Shown in pieces: positions 51,761-62,458 of a stretch of DNA of 64,000 nt. The translations under genes were made by a program, and so were the position numbers. The notes under the pieces were generated by a model. The model was given only the letters and a program-made list of their open reading frames with translations. It did no database searches and was not told the origin of the DNA. Origin of the DNA: Tahibacter soli (lineage in GTDB: Bacteria; Pseudomonadota; Gammaproteobacteria; Xanthomonadales; Rhodanobacteraceae); contig NZ_JAOVZO020000017.1 in the NCBI RefSeq assembly GCF_025717065.2, positions 310,001 to 374,000 on the forward strand, written 5' to 3'. Numbering within the stretch: position 1 is the first letter of the stretch; each line of letters begins with the position of its first letter.

Positions 51761-53731
51761 TCAGGGCGGGTCGAAACCGTCGGCAAAGATCGCGTCGATC
51801 GCGGGGTCGGGCGTGCCCGTCGCGCCGATCGTGAAGTTCGCATCGGATACGTCGAAAAACACGTTCGTCGCGCAGGAGATCCTGACGCGCGCCGCGTTCG
51901 TGTCCGTCACCGCCGGCACGACGATCGATGCAAGGCCGCTGTTGGGCGCCGCCGTCGCGAGCGGTTGCGCGAAGGTCGCGCCGCCGTCGGTCGACAGCGC
52001 AATGTCGACCGCGGCGCAGCCGACCGGTGCGATGTCGGTGTTCGCCACGTTCCAGCGCACGAGGCGCGTTTCGCCGCGGCCCCAGGCCAGTGCGCCGTTC
52101 GGCAGCGTCAGTACGAACGGACCGGCGGCGCTCGTGACGTTCAGCGCGACGTCGGCGCTCGTCGAGCGGCCGTCGTCGGCGCGGCTGTCGCGCACGGTCA
52201 GGCGGAAATTCAGCGGGCGCGTCGTCGTCGGCAGGATTTCGCCGGGTGCGGCCGGGCCGCCGAGGATCGTCGACAGGCGCGGAAAAAGACGCGTCGGGCT
52301 CGAGGTCGGCGCGACCGAGCGCAGGATCGGGCCGTTGCCGATGTCGCCGTCGGCGAGCGTCGTGACGGCGCCGAGGTCGAACTGCTCCCACGCATAGGTC
52401 AGCGCGTCGCCGTCGGGATCGGTCGCGCTCGCGGTCAGCGCGAACGCCGTGCGTGCGGGAATCGTCCTGCCGGTCGGCAGCGACGCCGCCGCGATCGCGG
52501 GGACGGCGTTCGGGTTCGGCGAGTTCTGCGCGCAGGTGCCGCCGAAAATCAGCGTCCAGCGGTTGATGTCCTGCAGGCTTTTCGCATGGAAGTACGGATC
52601 GGAATGCGGCTGCAGGTCGTCCGCGCCGCACAGGCCCGCGTAGCCCATGATCGTGCTGCCGCTGCCCGGCTCGTAGCCGGATTCGTCGGTGCCTTCGCCT
52701 TCGCAGCCGTTGAACGAGTGGACGGCGCCGAACTGGTGGCCGAGTTCGTGCGCGACGTAGTCGATGTCGAACGGATCGCCTTGCGGGTTCGCCTGGCCGG
52801 TCGAGCCGCCGCCCTTGGTCGCGCTCTGGCACGTCGAGGCGGCATAGGCGATGCCGCCGTCCGCGGTCGTCAACACGTGGCCGACGTCGTAGTTCGCGGT
52901 GCCGATGACGGCATCGAGATTCGCCGTGTTCTGGCCGACGTCGTTCAGGCTGTTGAGGTACGGATCGTTCGCGGCGTTCGCGTAGATCACGAGATCGTTG
53001 TTCGCGACGAGCGTCAGGTGGATCGCGAACTCCGACTCGTACACTTCGTTGACGCGGTTGAGCGTCGCGACGACGGCCGCGAGACCGCCCGACACGCTGC
53101 CGTTGCCGACGGCCGCCACGTACGGCGCGGTCGCGGCGACGGCGACGCGATAGTTGCGCCGCGTCGCGCCGGTGATCGTCGCCGGCGACGCCGGTGCGGC
53201 GCGCAGTTGGGCCGGCCGACGATCGAATGACGCATCGAAGCCGCACCGGAACGGTTGCGTGCGCGGCGGCAGCCGGTCGCGACGGTAGACGATATAGCGC
53301 CGGCTGTTCGCGTCGCCGAGGGGCGCGACGACGAAGCCGCCTTCCAGCGCGAACACGCGCACGTGCAGGCCGAGTTCGGACAGGTCGACGCGCGCGCGCC
53401 GGCCCTGCGCGTCGCGGCCGGCGAGGCTTTCGATCTGCGGAAACTTTTGCCGGAGCGCGGTCGGCATCGTGCCGGAGTCGGACAGCGCGAACGTGGAAAC
53501 GCCGCCGTCCGGCAAGGGCAGCGACAGCAGGGCCGTGCCGCCGGGCGCGTCGCCGAACGCGTCGCGCAGTGCGGCGATGTCGAGCGCGACGATCCGGTAG
53601 TCCGCCGGCTGCGGCGCCGTCGGCGGCAATGCGGCCGTTGCCAGATCGGTCCACGGATCGGACGCCGCCCGCGCCGCGCAGGTGCCGATCGACAACAGCA
53701 CCGCTGTCGCTACCCGTACTGTGGCCCGCAT
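51761..53731 (-). CDS. Secreted reprolysin-like zinc metalloprotease
   Basis: 656 aa. Signal peptide ([22 protein letters not shown]), a propeptide region, then a metzincin catalytic domain with the zinc motif [11 protein letters not shown] (HExxHxxGxxH, about 327-337) and Met-turn [13 protein letters not shown]. The C-terminal 250 residues are beta-rich (Ig-like, [19 protein letters not shown]). The protein ends in IFADGFDPP. The ATG at 53729-53731 has GGAG seven bases upstream; a GTG six bases earlier is too close to that site. It separates tlpA from aroQ in an otherwise typical housekeeping series, so it is probably a later insertion. Confidence 0.9.
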   Translation of the reverse strand: MRATVRVATAVLLSIGTCAARAASDPWTDLATAALPPTAPQPADYRIVALDIAALRDAFGDAPGGTALLSLPLPDGGVSTFALSDSGTMPTALRQKFPQIESLAGRDAQGRRARVDLSELGLHVRVFALEGGFVVAPLGDANSRRYIVYRRDRLPPRTQPFRCGFDASFDRRPAQLRAAPASPATITGATRRNYRVAVAATAPYVAAVGNGSVSGGLAAVVATLNRVNEVYESEFAIHLTLVANNDLVIYANAANDPYLNSLNDVGQNTANLDAVIGTANYDVGHVLTTADGGIAYAASTCQSATKGGGSTGQANPQGDPFDIDYVAHELGHQFGAVHSFNGCEGEGTDESGYEPGSGSTIMGYAGLCGADDLQPHSDPYFHAKSLQDINRWTLIFGGTCAQNSPNPNAVPAIAAASLPTGRTIPARTAFALTASATDPDGDALTYAWEQFDLGAVTTLADGDIGNGPILRSVAPTSSPTRLFPRLSTILGGPAAPGEILPTTTRPLNFRLTVRDSRADDGRSTSADVALNVTSAAGPFVLTLPNGALAWGRGETRLVRWNVANTDIAPVGCAAVDIALSTDGGATFAQPLATAAPNSGLASIVVPAVTDTNAARVRISCATNVFFDVSDANFTIGATGTPDPAIDAIFADGFDPP

Positions 53732-53801
53732 GCGCACGCTCCGATGGCCGCTACGCCGCGAGTGTGCCGGAATCGGTCCGGTTTGCCGTGTCGCGGCGCA
53801 C

Positions 53802-54428
53802 TCAACCCGGATCGCCGATCCAGCGTTCGAGCTGCGCGGCGTCGATCTTGCCGAGCCGCTGCTCGAGCACGCGGCCGTCGCGGCCGATCAGCACGCTGTA
53901 CGGCAGCGCGCCGTGCGTATTGCCGAACAGCGTGGTCGGGCTCGGCAGCGTGTCGCGCGCGAACACGATCGAATACGTGACCGGCGTGGTGTTGAGGAAT
54001 TCCTTCACCGATGCCGGATCGTCGATCGCGAACCCGACCACTTCGACGCCCTTGTCGCGCTGCGCCTGATGGAAGCGTTCGAGTTCCGGCATTTCCTCGC
54101 GGCACGGCGTGCACCAGCTCGCCCAGAAGTTCACCACGACGAGTTTGCCGTCCCACGCCGATTGCGCGGCCGGCTGCCCGTCGAGATCGACCAGCGCGAT
54201 GTCCGGGCGGCGATCGCCCTTGCGCGCGACCGGCACGCCCGGCGGCGCGGCCAGCTTCGTCGCGGCGATCCACGAATCGGCGAGCCAGCGGCCGGGGCGG
54301 GTCGTCGACATCGCGTCGGTCAGCCACGCGGGCGGACCCTTGCGGTCGAGAAAACTGCCGGCGACGAGACCGGCGACGGCCGCGCCGAGCGCGAGCCCGA
54401 CGACGCCGGCGGCCTGGCGCGCGCGCAT
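53802..54428 (-). CDS. TlpA-like thioredoxin-fold protein
   Basis: 208 aa. N-terminal membrane anchor (AAGVVGLALGAAVAGLVAGSF, 6-26, long enough for one span) and a periplasmic thioredoxin domain with WCTPC (C106, C109) in VVNFWASWCTPCREEMPELERF. TlpA/ResA-type proteins reduce disulphides, for example in cytochrome c maturation. Its ATG shares bases with the dsbD stop (TGATG), so it is translationally coupled to DsbD, the likely electron donor. Confidence 0.92.
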   Translation of the reverse strand: MRARQAAGVVGLALGAAVAGLVAGSFLDRKGPPAWLTDAMSTTRPGRWLADSWIAATKLAAPPGVPVARKGDRRPDIALVDLDGQPAAQSAWDGKLVVVNFWASWCTPCREEMPELERFHQAQRDKGVEVVGFAIDDPASVKEFLNTTPVTYSIVFARDTLPSPTTLFGNTHGALPYSVLIGRDGRVLEQRLGKIDAAQLERWIGDPG

Positions 54429-56734
54429 CAGCCGCCCGCCTTCTTCACGCGCGCGACGAACGCGCCGGCCTCTTCGAAGCCGATCAGGCGCGACGCGCGA
54501 CGCTCCTTGCCGTCGGCACCGAAGAAGATCGTCGCGGGCGGGCCGAACAGCGAGAAATGCTTGAGCAGCGCCTGGTCGGTCTCGTCGTTCGCGGTGACGT
54601 CGGCCTTGAGCAGCACGTAGCCGGACAACGCGGCCTGCACGTCCGGTTTGGTAAACGTGAACTTCTCCATTTCCTTGCAGCTCACGCACCAGTCGGCGTA
54701 GAAGTCGAGCAGCACCGGCTTGCCGCCGGCGAGTTCGCGTTCGAGGTCGGCGACGCTCTTGATCGTGCGAAATTGCAGATGCTGCTCGGCCGCGGCACCG
54801 CCCGAACCCGCGATGCCCTTGAGCGGCTGCAGCACGTCGCGCGAACCGGCCGCGGCGCCGATCAGCTGCGCGGCGCCGGCGATCAGCGCGATCACGCCGA
54901 GCGCCTTCCACAGCTTCGTGAAGCCCGAGGCGTCGTCGGCGAGGCGTTCGAGCGCGCCCAGATAGATCGCGCAGGCGACCAGCAGCGCGCCGATCATCAG
55001 CATCACCCACACCGGATCGAGGATGCGCGAGAGCATCCAGATCGCGAGCGCGAGGAAGCTCACGCCGAACACGTTCTTGACCGCGTCCATCCACGCGCCG
55101 GCGCGCGGCAGCAGTTTGCCGGCCGCGGTGCCCGCGACGACGAGCGGCGCGCCCATGCCGAGCGACAGCACGAACAGCGCCAGGCCGCCGAACACCGGAT
55201 CGCGCGTCTGGCTGATGTACAGCACGGCCGCGGCGAGCGGCGGCGCGACGCACGGACCGACGATCAACGCCGACAGCACGCCCATGATCGCGACGCCGAC
55301 GAGCGAGCCGCCCTGCTGGCGATTGCTGACGTTCGCGATGCGGTTCTGCAGCGCGCTCGGCAACTGCAGTTCGTAGAAGCCGAACATCGACAGCGACAGC
55401 GCGACGAACAGCGTCGCGAAGCTCCACAGGATCCACGGTTTCTGGAACAGCGCCTGCAGGTTCGCGCCGACGAGGCCCGCCGCGACGCCGGCGATCGTGA
55501 ACACGACCGTCGAGGCGAGCACGTAGACGAGCGACAGCACGAACGCGCGCTTCGTCGACACGTTATCGCCGGCGCCCGCGATGATGCCCGACAGGATCGG
55601 GATCATCGGAAACACGCACGGCGTGAACGCGAGCAGCAGGCCGAAGCCGAAGAACGACAAGAGCGCCCACAGGCGATTGCCCGACAGCTGCGACGCGAGC
55701 GCCTGTTCCTCGGACTGTTCCGCGGCCGGCGCCGCGACCGCATTCGCGGCCGACGCCTTGATCTCGGCCGCGCTCGCGGCCGGCAGGTCGAAGTCGACCG
55801 TGCGCGTCATGACCGGATAGCACACGCCGCCGTCTTCGCAGCCCTGGAATTCGGCGGACAGGCGCAGCTTGCCGGCGTCGCCGCGTTCGCGCGCGATCGA
55901 AATCGGCAGCTCCACCTGGTCGAAATACACGGTGACCTGACCGAAGTGTTCGTCCTGGTGCAGCTTGCCGGCCGGCCAGCGCAGCGCGCCGAGCTTGACG
56001 CCGGCGTCGGCGTCGGCCGGCACGGTCAGTACCGTCTTGTCGCGATACAGGTAATAGCCTTTCGGCATCGTCCAGCGCGCGAGGAGTTCGGTCGGGCCGA
56101 GCGCGATGGTTTCGAAACGGAACGCCTGTTCCGGCGGCAGCGGCAGTTTTTCGTCGCCCGGGACGGCGGCGTCGGCGCCGATCGCGTCCATGCCTTCGAT
56201 CGGCGCGGCGGCCGGCTTGCCGAGGCTGCCGAGCGCATCCTTGAGCGAGCCGCCGCTCGCGACCGGGGCAGCCGGCGCGGTTGCGCCCGGCGGCGGCAGT
56301 TTCAGCGACAGCTTTGTCGTGGCCGGCGGATAGCAGATCTTCGGATCGAGCTCGTGGCAGCCCTGGATCTGCACCGACAGCTCGACGGTGTCGGCCGCGG
56401 GATCGGCGAGCGTGAACGGCTGCGTCGCGGTCGCCTGATGGTGGAACACTTCGACGTCGCCGAGGAATTCGTCGTGCTTGGGCTCGCCCGGCGGCAGGTC
56501 GAGCGTGCCGAGCGTCGTACCGGCACCGGCCTTCGTCTTGATGCGCGAGCGGTACAGGTAGTAGCCGTCCGCGATCGTCCATTCGAGCCGGACCGTGTCG
56601 CGCGTCGGCGCGGTCGCGGTCAGCGCGAACGCCTTTTCGACCGGCAGCAGGAGGTCGTCGGACTGCGCGTGCGCACCGGCGATCGCGACGAGACCGGCCA
56701 GGAAAGCGGCGAAACGGGCGAAACGGCGGTTCAT
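54428..56734 (-). CDS. dsbD: Thiol:disulphide interchange protein DsbD
   Basis: 768 aa, about 200 longer than E. coli DsbD. Signal peptide, then two tandem DsbD alpha-type domains (about 25-150 with CHELDPKICYPP, and about 190-320 with CEDGGVCYP; each has GYYLYR), the membrane domain starting near FTPCVFPMIPILSG with eight helices, and a C-terminal thioredoxin domain with CVSC (C683, C686). It passes electrons from cytoplasmic thioredoxin to periplasmic partners, here probably TlpA encoded immediately downstream. cutA lies upstream by 36 bases, as in E. coli (cutA-dsbD). Confidence 0.96.
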   Translation of the reverse strand: MNRRFARFAAFLAGLVAIAGAHAQSDDLLLPVEKAFALTATAPTRDTVRLEWTIADGYYLYRSRIKTKAGAGTTLGTLDLPPGEPKHDEFLGDVEVFHHQATATQPFTLADPAADTVELSVQIQGCHELDPKICYPPATTKLSLKLPPPGATAPAAPVASGGSLKDALGSLGKPAAAPIEGMDAIGADAAVPGDEKLPLPPEQAFRFETIALGPTELLARWTMPKGYYLYRDKTVLTVPADADAGVKLGALRWPAGKLHQDEHFGQVTVYFDQVELPISIARERGDAGKLRLSAEFQGCEDGGVCYPVMTRTVDFDLPAASAAEIKASAANAVAAPAAEQSEEQALASQLSGNRLWALLSFFGFGLLLAFTPCVFPMIPILSGIIAGAGDNVSTKRAFVLSLVYVLASTVVFTIAGVAAGLVGANLQALFQKPWILWSFATLFVALSLSMFGFYELQLPSALQNRIANVSNRQQGGSLVGVAIMGVLSALIVGPCVAPPLAAAVLYISQTRDPVFGGLALFVLSLGMGAPLVVAGTAAGKLLPRAGAWMDAVKNVFGVSFLALAIWMLSRILDPVWVMLMIGALLVACAIYLGALERLADDASGFTKLWKALGVIALIAGAAQLIGAAAGSRDVLQPLKGIAGSGGAAAEQHLQFRTIKSVADLERELAGGKPVLLDFYADWCVSCKEMEKFTFTKPDVQAALSGYVLLKADVTANDETDQALLKHFSLFGPPATIFFGADGKERRASRLIGFEEAGAFVARVKKAGG

Positions 56735-56770
56735 TGCAGCTCCAATAGAGAAGGCCTGGCCAGACCGGTG

Positions 56771-57085
56771 CTACGCGGTCGCGCTTTCAATCCAGGCCAG
56801 GTAGTCGGGAAGCCCCAGGGCGACATCGACCGCGACGATTTCGGGAAGTTCATACGGATGCAGCTCGACGATGCACGCGCGCAGCGCGTCGAACCGTTCA
56901 CGTGTGGTCTTTATCAGCAGCAGCAACTCCGCGTCGGTCCTGATCTCGCCTTGCCAGGCATAGGTGGACACGACGCCCGTGATGCGATTGACGCACGCGG
57001 CCAGGCGCTCGGCGACGAGCCGCCGCGCGAGGCGGTCGGCGACGTCCTGATCCGGGACGGTGCAATAGACGATCAGCGCGGACAT
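56771..57085 (-). CDS. cutA: CutA1 divalent-cation tolerance protein
   Basis: 104 aa. CutA signatures ACVNRI (about 33-38) and VELHPYELPEIVAVDV (about 75-90). CutA forms a very stable trimer; the copper-tolerance role is inferred from early genetics and the true role is unclear. Start at MSALIVYCTVPDQ; another ATG three codons upstream is possible. First gene of the cutA-dsbD-tlpA group. Confidence 0.92.
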   Translation of the reverse strand: MSALIVYCTVPDQDVADRLARRLVAERLAACVNRITGVVSTYAWQGEIRTDAELLLLIKTTRERFDALRACIVELHPYELPEIVAVDVALGLPDYLAWIESATA

Positions 57086-57189
57086 GGCGCTCATCCGGCG
57101 GGCGACAGGGGGCGCGACGATACCGCCTGGGCCGGGGGCGGCACCAGGACCGCCGTGTGCGAATTCCGGCAGGCCGCGGCCTGTGGCCC

Positions 57190-57218
57190 CTTGAAAGGGG
57201 CGGCCGGCCGCCCAACGT
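57190..57218 (+). promoter_or_regulatory. RpoH (sigma32)-like promoter upstream of groES
   Basis: CTTGAAA (57190-57196), 14 bases, then CCCAACGT (57211-57218), against consensus CTTGAAA-N(13-15)-CCCCATNT. It lies about 130 bases before groES. CTTGAAA sits in the palindrome CCCCTTGAAAGGGG, so part of the match might be coincidence. Confidence 0.5.
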
Positions 57219-57237
57219 GTCGGCCACGTCGACGGCA

Positions 57238-57265
57238 TTGCGTCGTCACAACTTCCGGCTAAAAT
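57238..57265 (+). promoter_or_regulatory. Sigma70-type promoter of groESL
   Basis: TTGCGT (57238-57243), 16-base spacer, TAAAAT (57260-57265). The -10 differs from consensus at one base. The -10 abuts the CIRCE operator, so HrcA binding would block this promoter, the usual arrangement. Confidence 0.6.
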
Positions 57266-57291
57266 TGGCACTCACCTATCCCGAGTGCTAA
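57265..57291 (+). promoter_or_regulatory. CIRCE operator (HrcA binding site)
   Basis: TTGGCACTC-N9-GAGTGCTAA, one mismatch from the canonical TTAGCACTC-N9-GAGTGCTAA inverted repeat. It lies 58 bases before the groES ATG. HrcA represses groESL through this element; hrcA is not in the window. Confidence 0.93.
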
Positions 57292-57349
57292 CAACCGGGG
57301 TAAACTCGTTTCGTTTCAGTCCTTTGTTCAACACTTTGAGGGAGTTCAC

Positions 57350-57640
57350 ATGAAGCTTCGTCCGTTGCACGACCGCGTCATCATCAAGCGCATGGAAGAA
57401 GAGCGCGTCTCGGCCGGCGGCATCGTCATCCCCGACAGCGCGACCGAAAAGCCGATCCGCGGCGAAGTCGTGGCCGCCGGCACCGGCAAGATCCTGGAAG
57501 ACGGCAAGGTCCGTCCGATCGCCGTCAAGGCCGGCGACAAGGTGCTGTTCGGCAAGTACTCGGGCACCGAGGTCAAGGTGGACGGCGAGGAACTGCTGGT
57601 CATGCGCGAAGAAGACATCATGGCGGTGATCGAAGGCTGA
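57350..57640 (+). CDS. groES: Co-chaperonin GroES
   Basis: 96 aa. Starts [20 protein letters not shown]; the mobile loop ([19 protein letters not shown], about 17-35) and [20 protein letters not shown] are typical. GAGGGAG precedes the ATG. It caps the GroEL ring and lies 90 bases ahead of groEL in a heat-shock operon under CIRCE control. Confidence 0.98.
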   Translation: MKLRPLHDRVIIKRMEEERVSAGGIVIPDSATEKPIRGEVVAAGTGKILEDGKVRPIAVKAGDKVLFGKYSGTEVKVDGEELLVMREEDIMAVIEG

Positions 57641-57679
57641 GCGGAGCTCGCGGCGCGTCACTCGCAGCCCGGTCCGTAA

Positions 57680-59383
<1,704 letters not shown>

Positions 59384-59416
59384 TCGACGCGCAAGCGCCG
59401 ATAAAGTCAGCAAGGC

Positions 59417-59446
59417 AAAGCCCCGCGGAGACGCGGGGCTTTTTTA
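59417..59446 (+). terminator. Rho-independent terminator of groESL
   Basis: AAAGCCCCGCG / CGCGGGGCTTT with loop GAGA, followed by TTTTTTATTTT. A textbook intrinsic terminator. Confidence 0.93.
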
Positions 59447-59730
59447 TTTTCCGCGACGTTTTCAAACGCGACGGTTCGCGTTGCGAAGTTTGCGCGAGGC
59501 ATTCGCGCACACCCCTGCCGAAAGTACGTGACCTCGTTGCAGCGCTGCCGAAAGTCCCGTGTTCGTGATGCGATTCCTGCGCTCATTGCATTTCGATGCA
59601 GCCTTTTGCGCCCGAACGGCGTCTAGTGAGTCATGCCGACGCGAAGAGAAAAACGCACCGGCTGGCGATCAACGATCGCGCCCACTCGCAAACGGCATTG
59701 CCGGCCCGCCTGCCGGCCCAGGAGACGACC
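59447..59730 (+). other. Non-coding gap between groEL terminator and a small secreted-protein gene
   Basis: 284 bases without a credible gene. It contains the directly repeated CTGCCGAAAGT (at about 59516 and 59547, 31 bases apart) and a small UUCG-capped hairpin TGCAT-TTCG-ATGCA (59587-59600). The promoter of the next gene should be here but I could not fix it. Confidence 0.4.
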
Positions 59731-60036
59731 ATGAAAGCTTCCTTCTTGACCCTCGCGCTGATTCTCGCCGCTTCCCCCGCGTTCGCCGGCAAGCAGCACA
59801 TCGACCTCAACGATCTCGCCGCCGAAACCGATATGAGCGCGCGCCAGGTGGCGATGGTGCTCGGCGCGTCCGGCGCCTATCCCGAATTCAAGGCCTCGTA
59901 CGCGCAGATGAAAGCCAAGTTCGTCGCGGCCGTCGGTCAGCGCCGCTACGAATCGCTCGCCGCCGCCGTCAAGGCGCAGGAAGACGGGCAGCAGCTGTAT
60001 GCGCGCAACGTCGCGTCGCGCGATTCCGACTCGTAA
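59731..60036 (+). CDS. Small secreted hypothetical protein
   Basis: 101 aa. Clear signal peptide MKASFLTLALILAASPAFA; mature part about 82 residues, helical and charged (DLNDLAAETDMSARQVAMVLG, YAQMKAKFVAAVGQRRYESLA). GGAGACG precedes the ATG. No family recognised. Convergent with uvrD across a strong hairpin. Confidence 0.7.
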   Translation: MKASFLTLALILAASPAFAGKQHIDLNDLAAETDMSARQVAMVLGASGAYPEFKASYAQMKAKFVAAVGQRRYESLAAAVKAQEDGQQLYARNVASRDSDS

Positions 60037-60050
60037 GAACAGCCGGGTCT

Positions 60051-60081
60051 GCGGCGCCGCGCACGGACGGCGCGGCGCCGC
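60051..60081. terminator. Hairpin between convergent small gene and uvrD
   Basis: Twelve-bp perfect arms GCGGCGCCGCGC / GCGCGGCGCCGC around ACGGACG. Followed by GACTGAAAAAAG, so on the minus strand the uvrD transcript meets TTTTTT before this hairpin rather than after it. A terminator role is likely by position only. Confidence 0.55.
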
Positions 60082-60114
60082 GACAGGGCAGCGACTGAAA
60101 AAAGCCGGATCGAA

Positions 60115-62352
60115 TCAGGCCGTCTCGAGCTTCGCGTAGGCGAGCACGAGCCACTTCGATCCGGCGTTCTCGAAGTTCACCTGCACGCGCGTGTGTTCGC
60201 CGGCGCCTTCGTAGTCGGTCACGACGCCGCTGCCGAACGTCGCATGCACCACGCGTTGGCCGAGCTTGAGCGCGCGATCCTCTTCGATCGGCGTCGCGTA
60301 GCGGCTCGTGTATGCGGGCCGGCTCACCTGCACGCGCGGGCGCACTTCGGTGACGAGGTTCGGCGGAATTTCCGAGAGAAACCGCGACGGCCGCTGATAG
60401 CTTTCCGAACCGTGCAGCCTTCGCGATTCGGCATAGCTCAACGTGAGCAGCTCGCGTGCGCGCGTGATGCCGACGTACGCGAGGCGGCGTTCTTCTTCGA
60501 GCCGGCCGGGCTCGTTGAGCGAGCGATCGCTCGGAAACAGGCCGTCTTCCATGCCGACGAGAAACACGACCGGAAACTCGAGCCCCTTCGCCGTGTGCAA
60601 GGTCATGAGCTGCACGCAGTCCTTGCCCGGATCGGCCTGGCCTTCGCCGGCTTCGAGCGCCGCGTGCGACAGGAACGCCGCGAGTTCGGTCAGGTTCGCC
60701 TCTTTGTCTTCCTGCGTGAGCTTGAAGCGGCTCGCGACGTTCACGAGTTCGTCGAGGTTCTCCACGCGCGTTTCGGCGCTGCCCCGCGCATCCTTCTCGT
60801 AGTAGTCGCGCAGGCCCGTCTGCACGATGACGTGATCCATCTGCTCGGCGAGCGTGATGCCGGCGTCTTCTTCGGCGATCGCCGATCCGGTGAGGAGGTC
60901 GGGCGCCGCCGCCGCGACCGCGCGCGCCGGCCCCAGGCATTCGCGCGCGAGCTTCTCGGTCAGCTCGACGAACGCGCGCAGCGCCGACTTGCTGCGCGAC
61001 GCGAGCTCGTTGCCCGACAGCGCGCCGAGCGCGGCTTCCCACAGCGAACTGGCGTTGCGGCGCGCGCTCTGGCGCACGAGATCGAGCGTGCGCTCGCCGA
61101 TGCCGCGCGGCGGCGTGTTCACCGTTCGCTCGAACGCCGCGTCGTCGTGGCGGTTGGCGACGATGCGCAGGTAGGCGAGCGCGTCCTTGATTTCCGCGCG
61201 ATCGAAGAAGCGTTGGCCGCCGTACACGCGATACGGCATGCGGTACTGGTTGAACTGTTCTTCGAACACGCGCGACTGCGCGTTCGAGCGATACAGGATG
61301 GCCACGTCCGACGCCGCGCCGTCGCCCGCGACGTACTCGCGGATGCGCTCGACGACGTAGCGCGCCTCGTCCTGCTCGTTGTAAGCCGCGTAAAGCTGGA
61401 TCGGCGTGCCGCTTTCTCCCGAAGTCCACAATTGCTTGCCGAGGCGGCTCGGGTTGTGCGCGATCACCGCGTTCGCGGCCTTGAGGATCGTCGCGGTCGA
61501 GCGGTAGTTCTGCTCGAGGCGGATCGTTTTCGCGCTCGGATAGTCGCGCAGGAACTGCTGCACGTTCTCGACCTTCGCGCCGCGCCAGCCGTAGATCGCC
61601 TGGTCGTCGTCGCCGACGACGAACACGCGGCCGGTGTTGCCGGCGAGCACGCGGATCCACGCGTACTGCAGGCTGTTCGTATCCTGGAACTCGTCGATCA
61701 GCAGGTGCCGCCAGCGTTCCTGGTAGTGCGCCAGCAGCGACGCGTCTTCGAGCCACAGCTCGTGCGCGCGCAGCAGCAGCTCGGCGAAATCGACGAGGCC
61801 CGAGCGTTTGCACACCGCTTCGTAGTCGCGATAGATGTCGAGCAGCGTGCGCGTGACCGGGTTGTCGCCGTGCTCGATCGCGTCGGGCCGCCTGCCTTCG
61901 TCCTTCGCGTTGTTGATGAACCACGTCGCCTGGCGCGCGGGCCAGCGCGCCTCGTCGAGGTCGAGGCTCTGGATCACGCGCTTGACGAGCCGCTGCTGGT
62001 CGTCGGCGTCGAGAATCTGAAACGTTTCGGGCAGGCGCGCCTCGCGCCAGTGGCGGCGCAAGAGGCGGTGCGCGATGCCGTGGAACGTGCCGATCGACAG
62101 GCCGCGCGTGCCGTGCTCGATCAGGTGTTCGCAGCGCCCGCGCATTTCGCCGGCGGCCTTGTTCGTGAACGTCACCGCGAGTATCGAGTACGGCGACACG
62201 CGCTCGACTTCGAGCAGCCACGCGATGCGGTGGATCAGTACGCGCGTCTTGCCGGAGCCGGCGCCGGCGAGTACGAGGTAGTGGCCGCTCGGCGCGCTGA
62301 CCGCTTCGCGCTGAGCCGGGTTCAAGTGATCGAGCAGGTGGGAGACGTCCAT
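60115..62352 (-). CDS. uvrD: DNA helicase II UvrD
   Basis: 745 aa SF1 helicase. MDVSHLLDHLNPAQREAV start as in E. coli UvrD; Walker A GAGSGKT (30-36), motif Ia TFTNKAAGEM, motif II DEFQDTN, motif III VGDDDQAIYGWRGA, motif IV EQNYRSTATIL, motif V LMTLHTAKGLEFPVVFL and VI AYVGITRAREL. Works 3'-5' in mismatch and nucleotide excision repair. The C-terminal tail has the Tudor-like segment LGQRVVHATFGSGVVTDYEG. Divergent from a ygiD-like gene. Confidence 0.97.
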   Translation of the reverse strand: MDVSHLLDHLNPAQREAVSAPSGHYLVLAGAGSGKTRVLIHRIAWLLEVERVSPYSILAVTFTNKAAGEMRGRCEHLIEHGTRGLSIGTFHGIAHRLLRRHWREARLPETFQILDADDQQRLVKRVIQSLDLDEARWPARQATWFINNAKDEGRRPDAIEHGDNPVTRTLLDIYRDYEAVCKRSGLVDFAELLLRAHELWLEDASLLAHYQERWRHLLIDEFQDTNSLQYAWIRVLAGNTGRVFVVGDDDQAIYGWRGAKVENVQQFLRDYPSAKTIRLEQNYRSTATILKAANAVIAHNPSRLGKQLWTSGESGTPIQLYAAYNEQDEARYVVERIREYVAGDGAASDVAILYRSNAQSRVFEEQFNQYRMPYRVYGGQRFFDRAEIKDALAYLRIVANRHDDAAFERTVNTPPRGIGERTLDLVRQSARRNASSLWEAALGALSGNELASRSKSALRAFVELTEKLARECLGPARAVAAAAPDLLTGSAIAEEDAGITLAEQMDHVIVQTGLRDYYEKDARGSAETRVENLDELVNVASRFKLTQEDKEANLTELAAFLSHAALEAGEGQADPGKDCVQLMTLHTAKGLEFPVVFLVGMEDGLFPSDRSLNEPGRLEEERRLAYVGITRARELLTLSYAESRRLHGSESYQRPSRFLSEIPPNLVTEVRPRVQVSRPAYTSRYATPIEEDRALKLGQRVVHATFGSGVVTDYEGAGEHTRVQVNFENAGSKWLVLAYAKLETA

Positions 62353-62458
62353 CGAGCGATTTTATCCGAGTGCGCCGACCGCATGCGGACGCGCGCGCGT
62401 TGCGGGTGCGCGGAACGCGGCGTACGCTCGGTCGTCATCGCGAACGCGGACGCAATCG

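Noticed and set aside
57183..57225. Possible third copy of the two-hairpin repeat (GCCCCTTGAAAGGGGCGGCC...) upstream of groES
   Set aside because: The first hairpin resembles the repeat, but the GGAG lead and AGGGTTG tail are missing and the second stem is poor. The RpoH-like reading is kept instead with moderate confidence.
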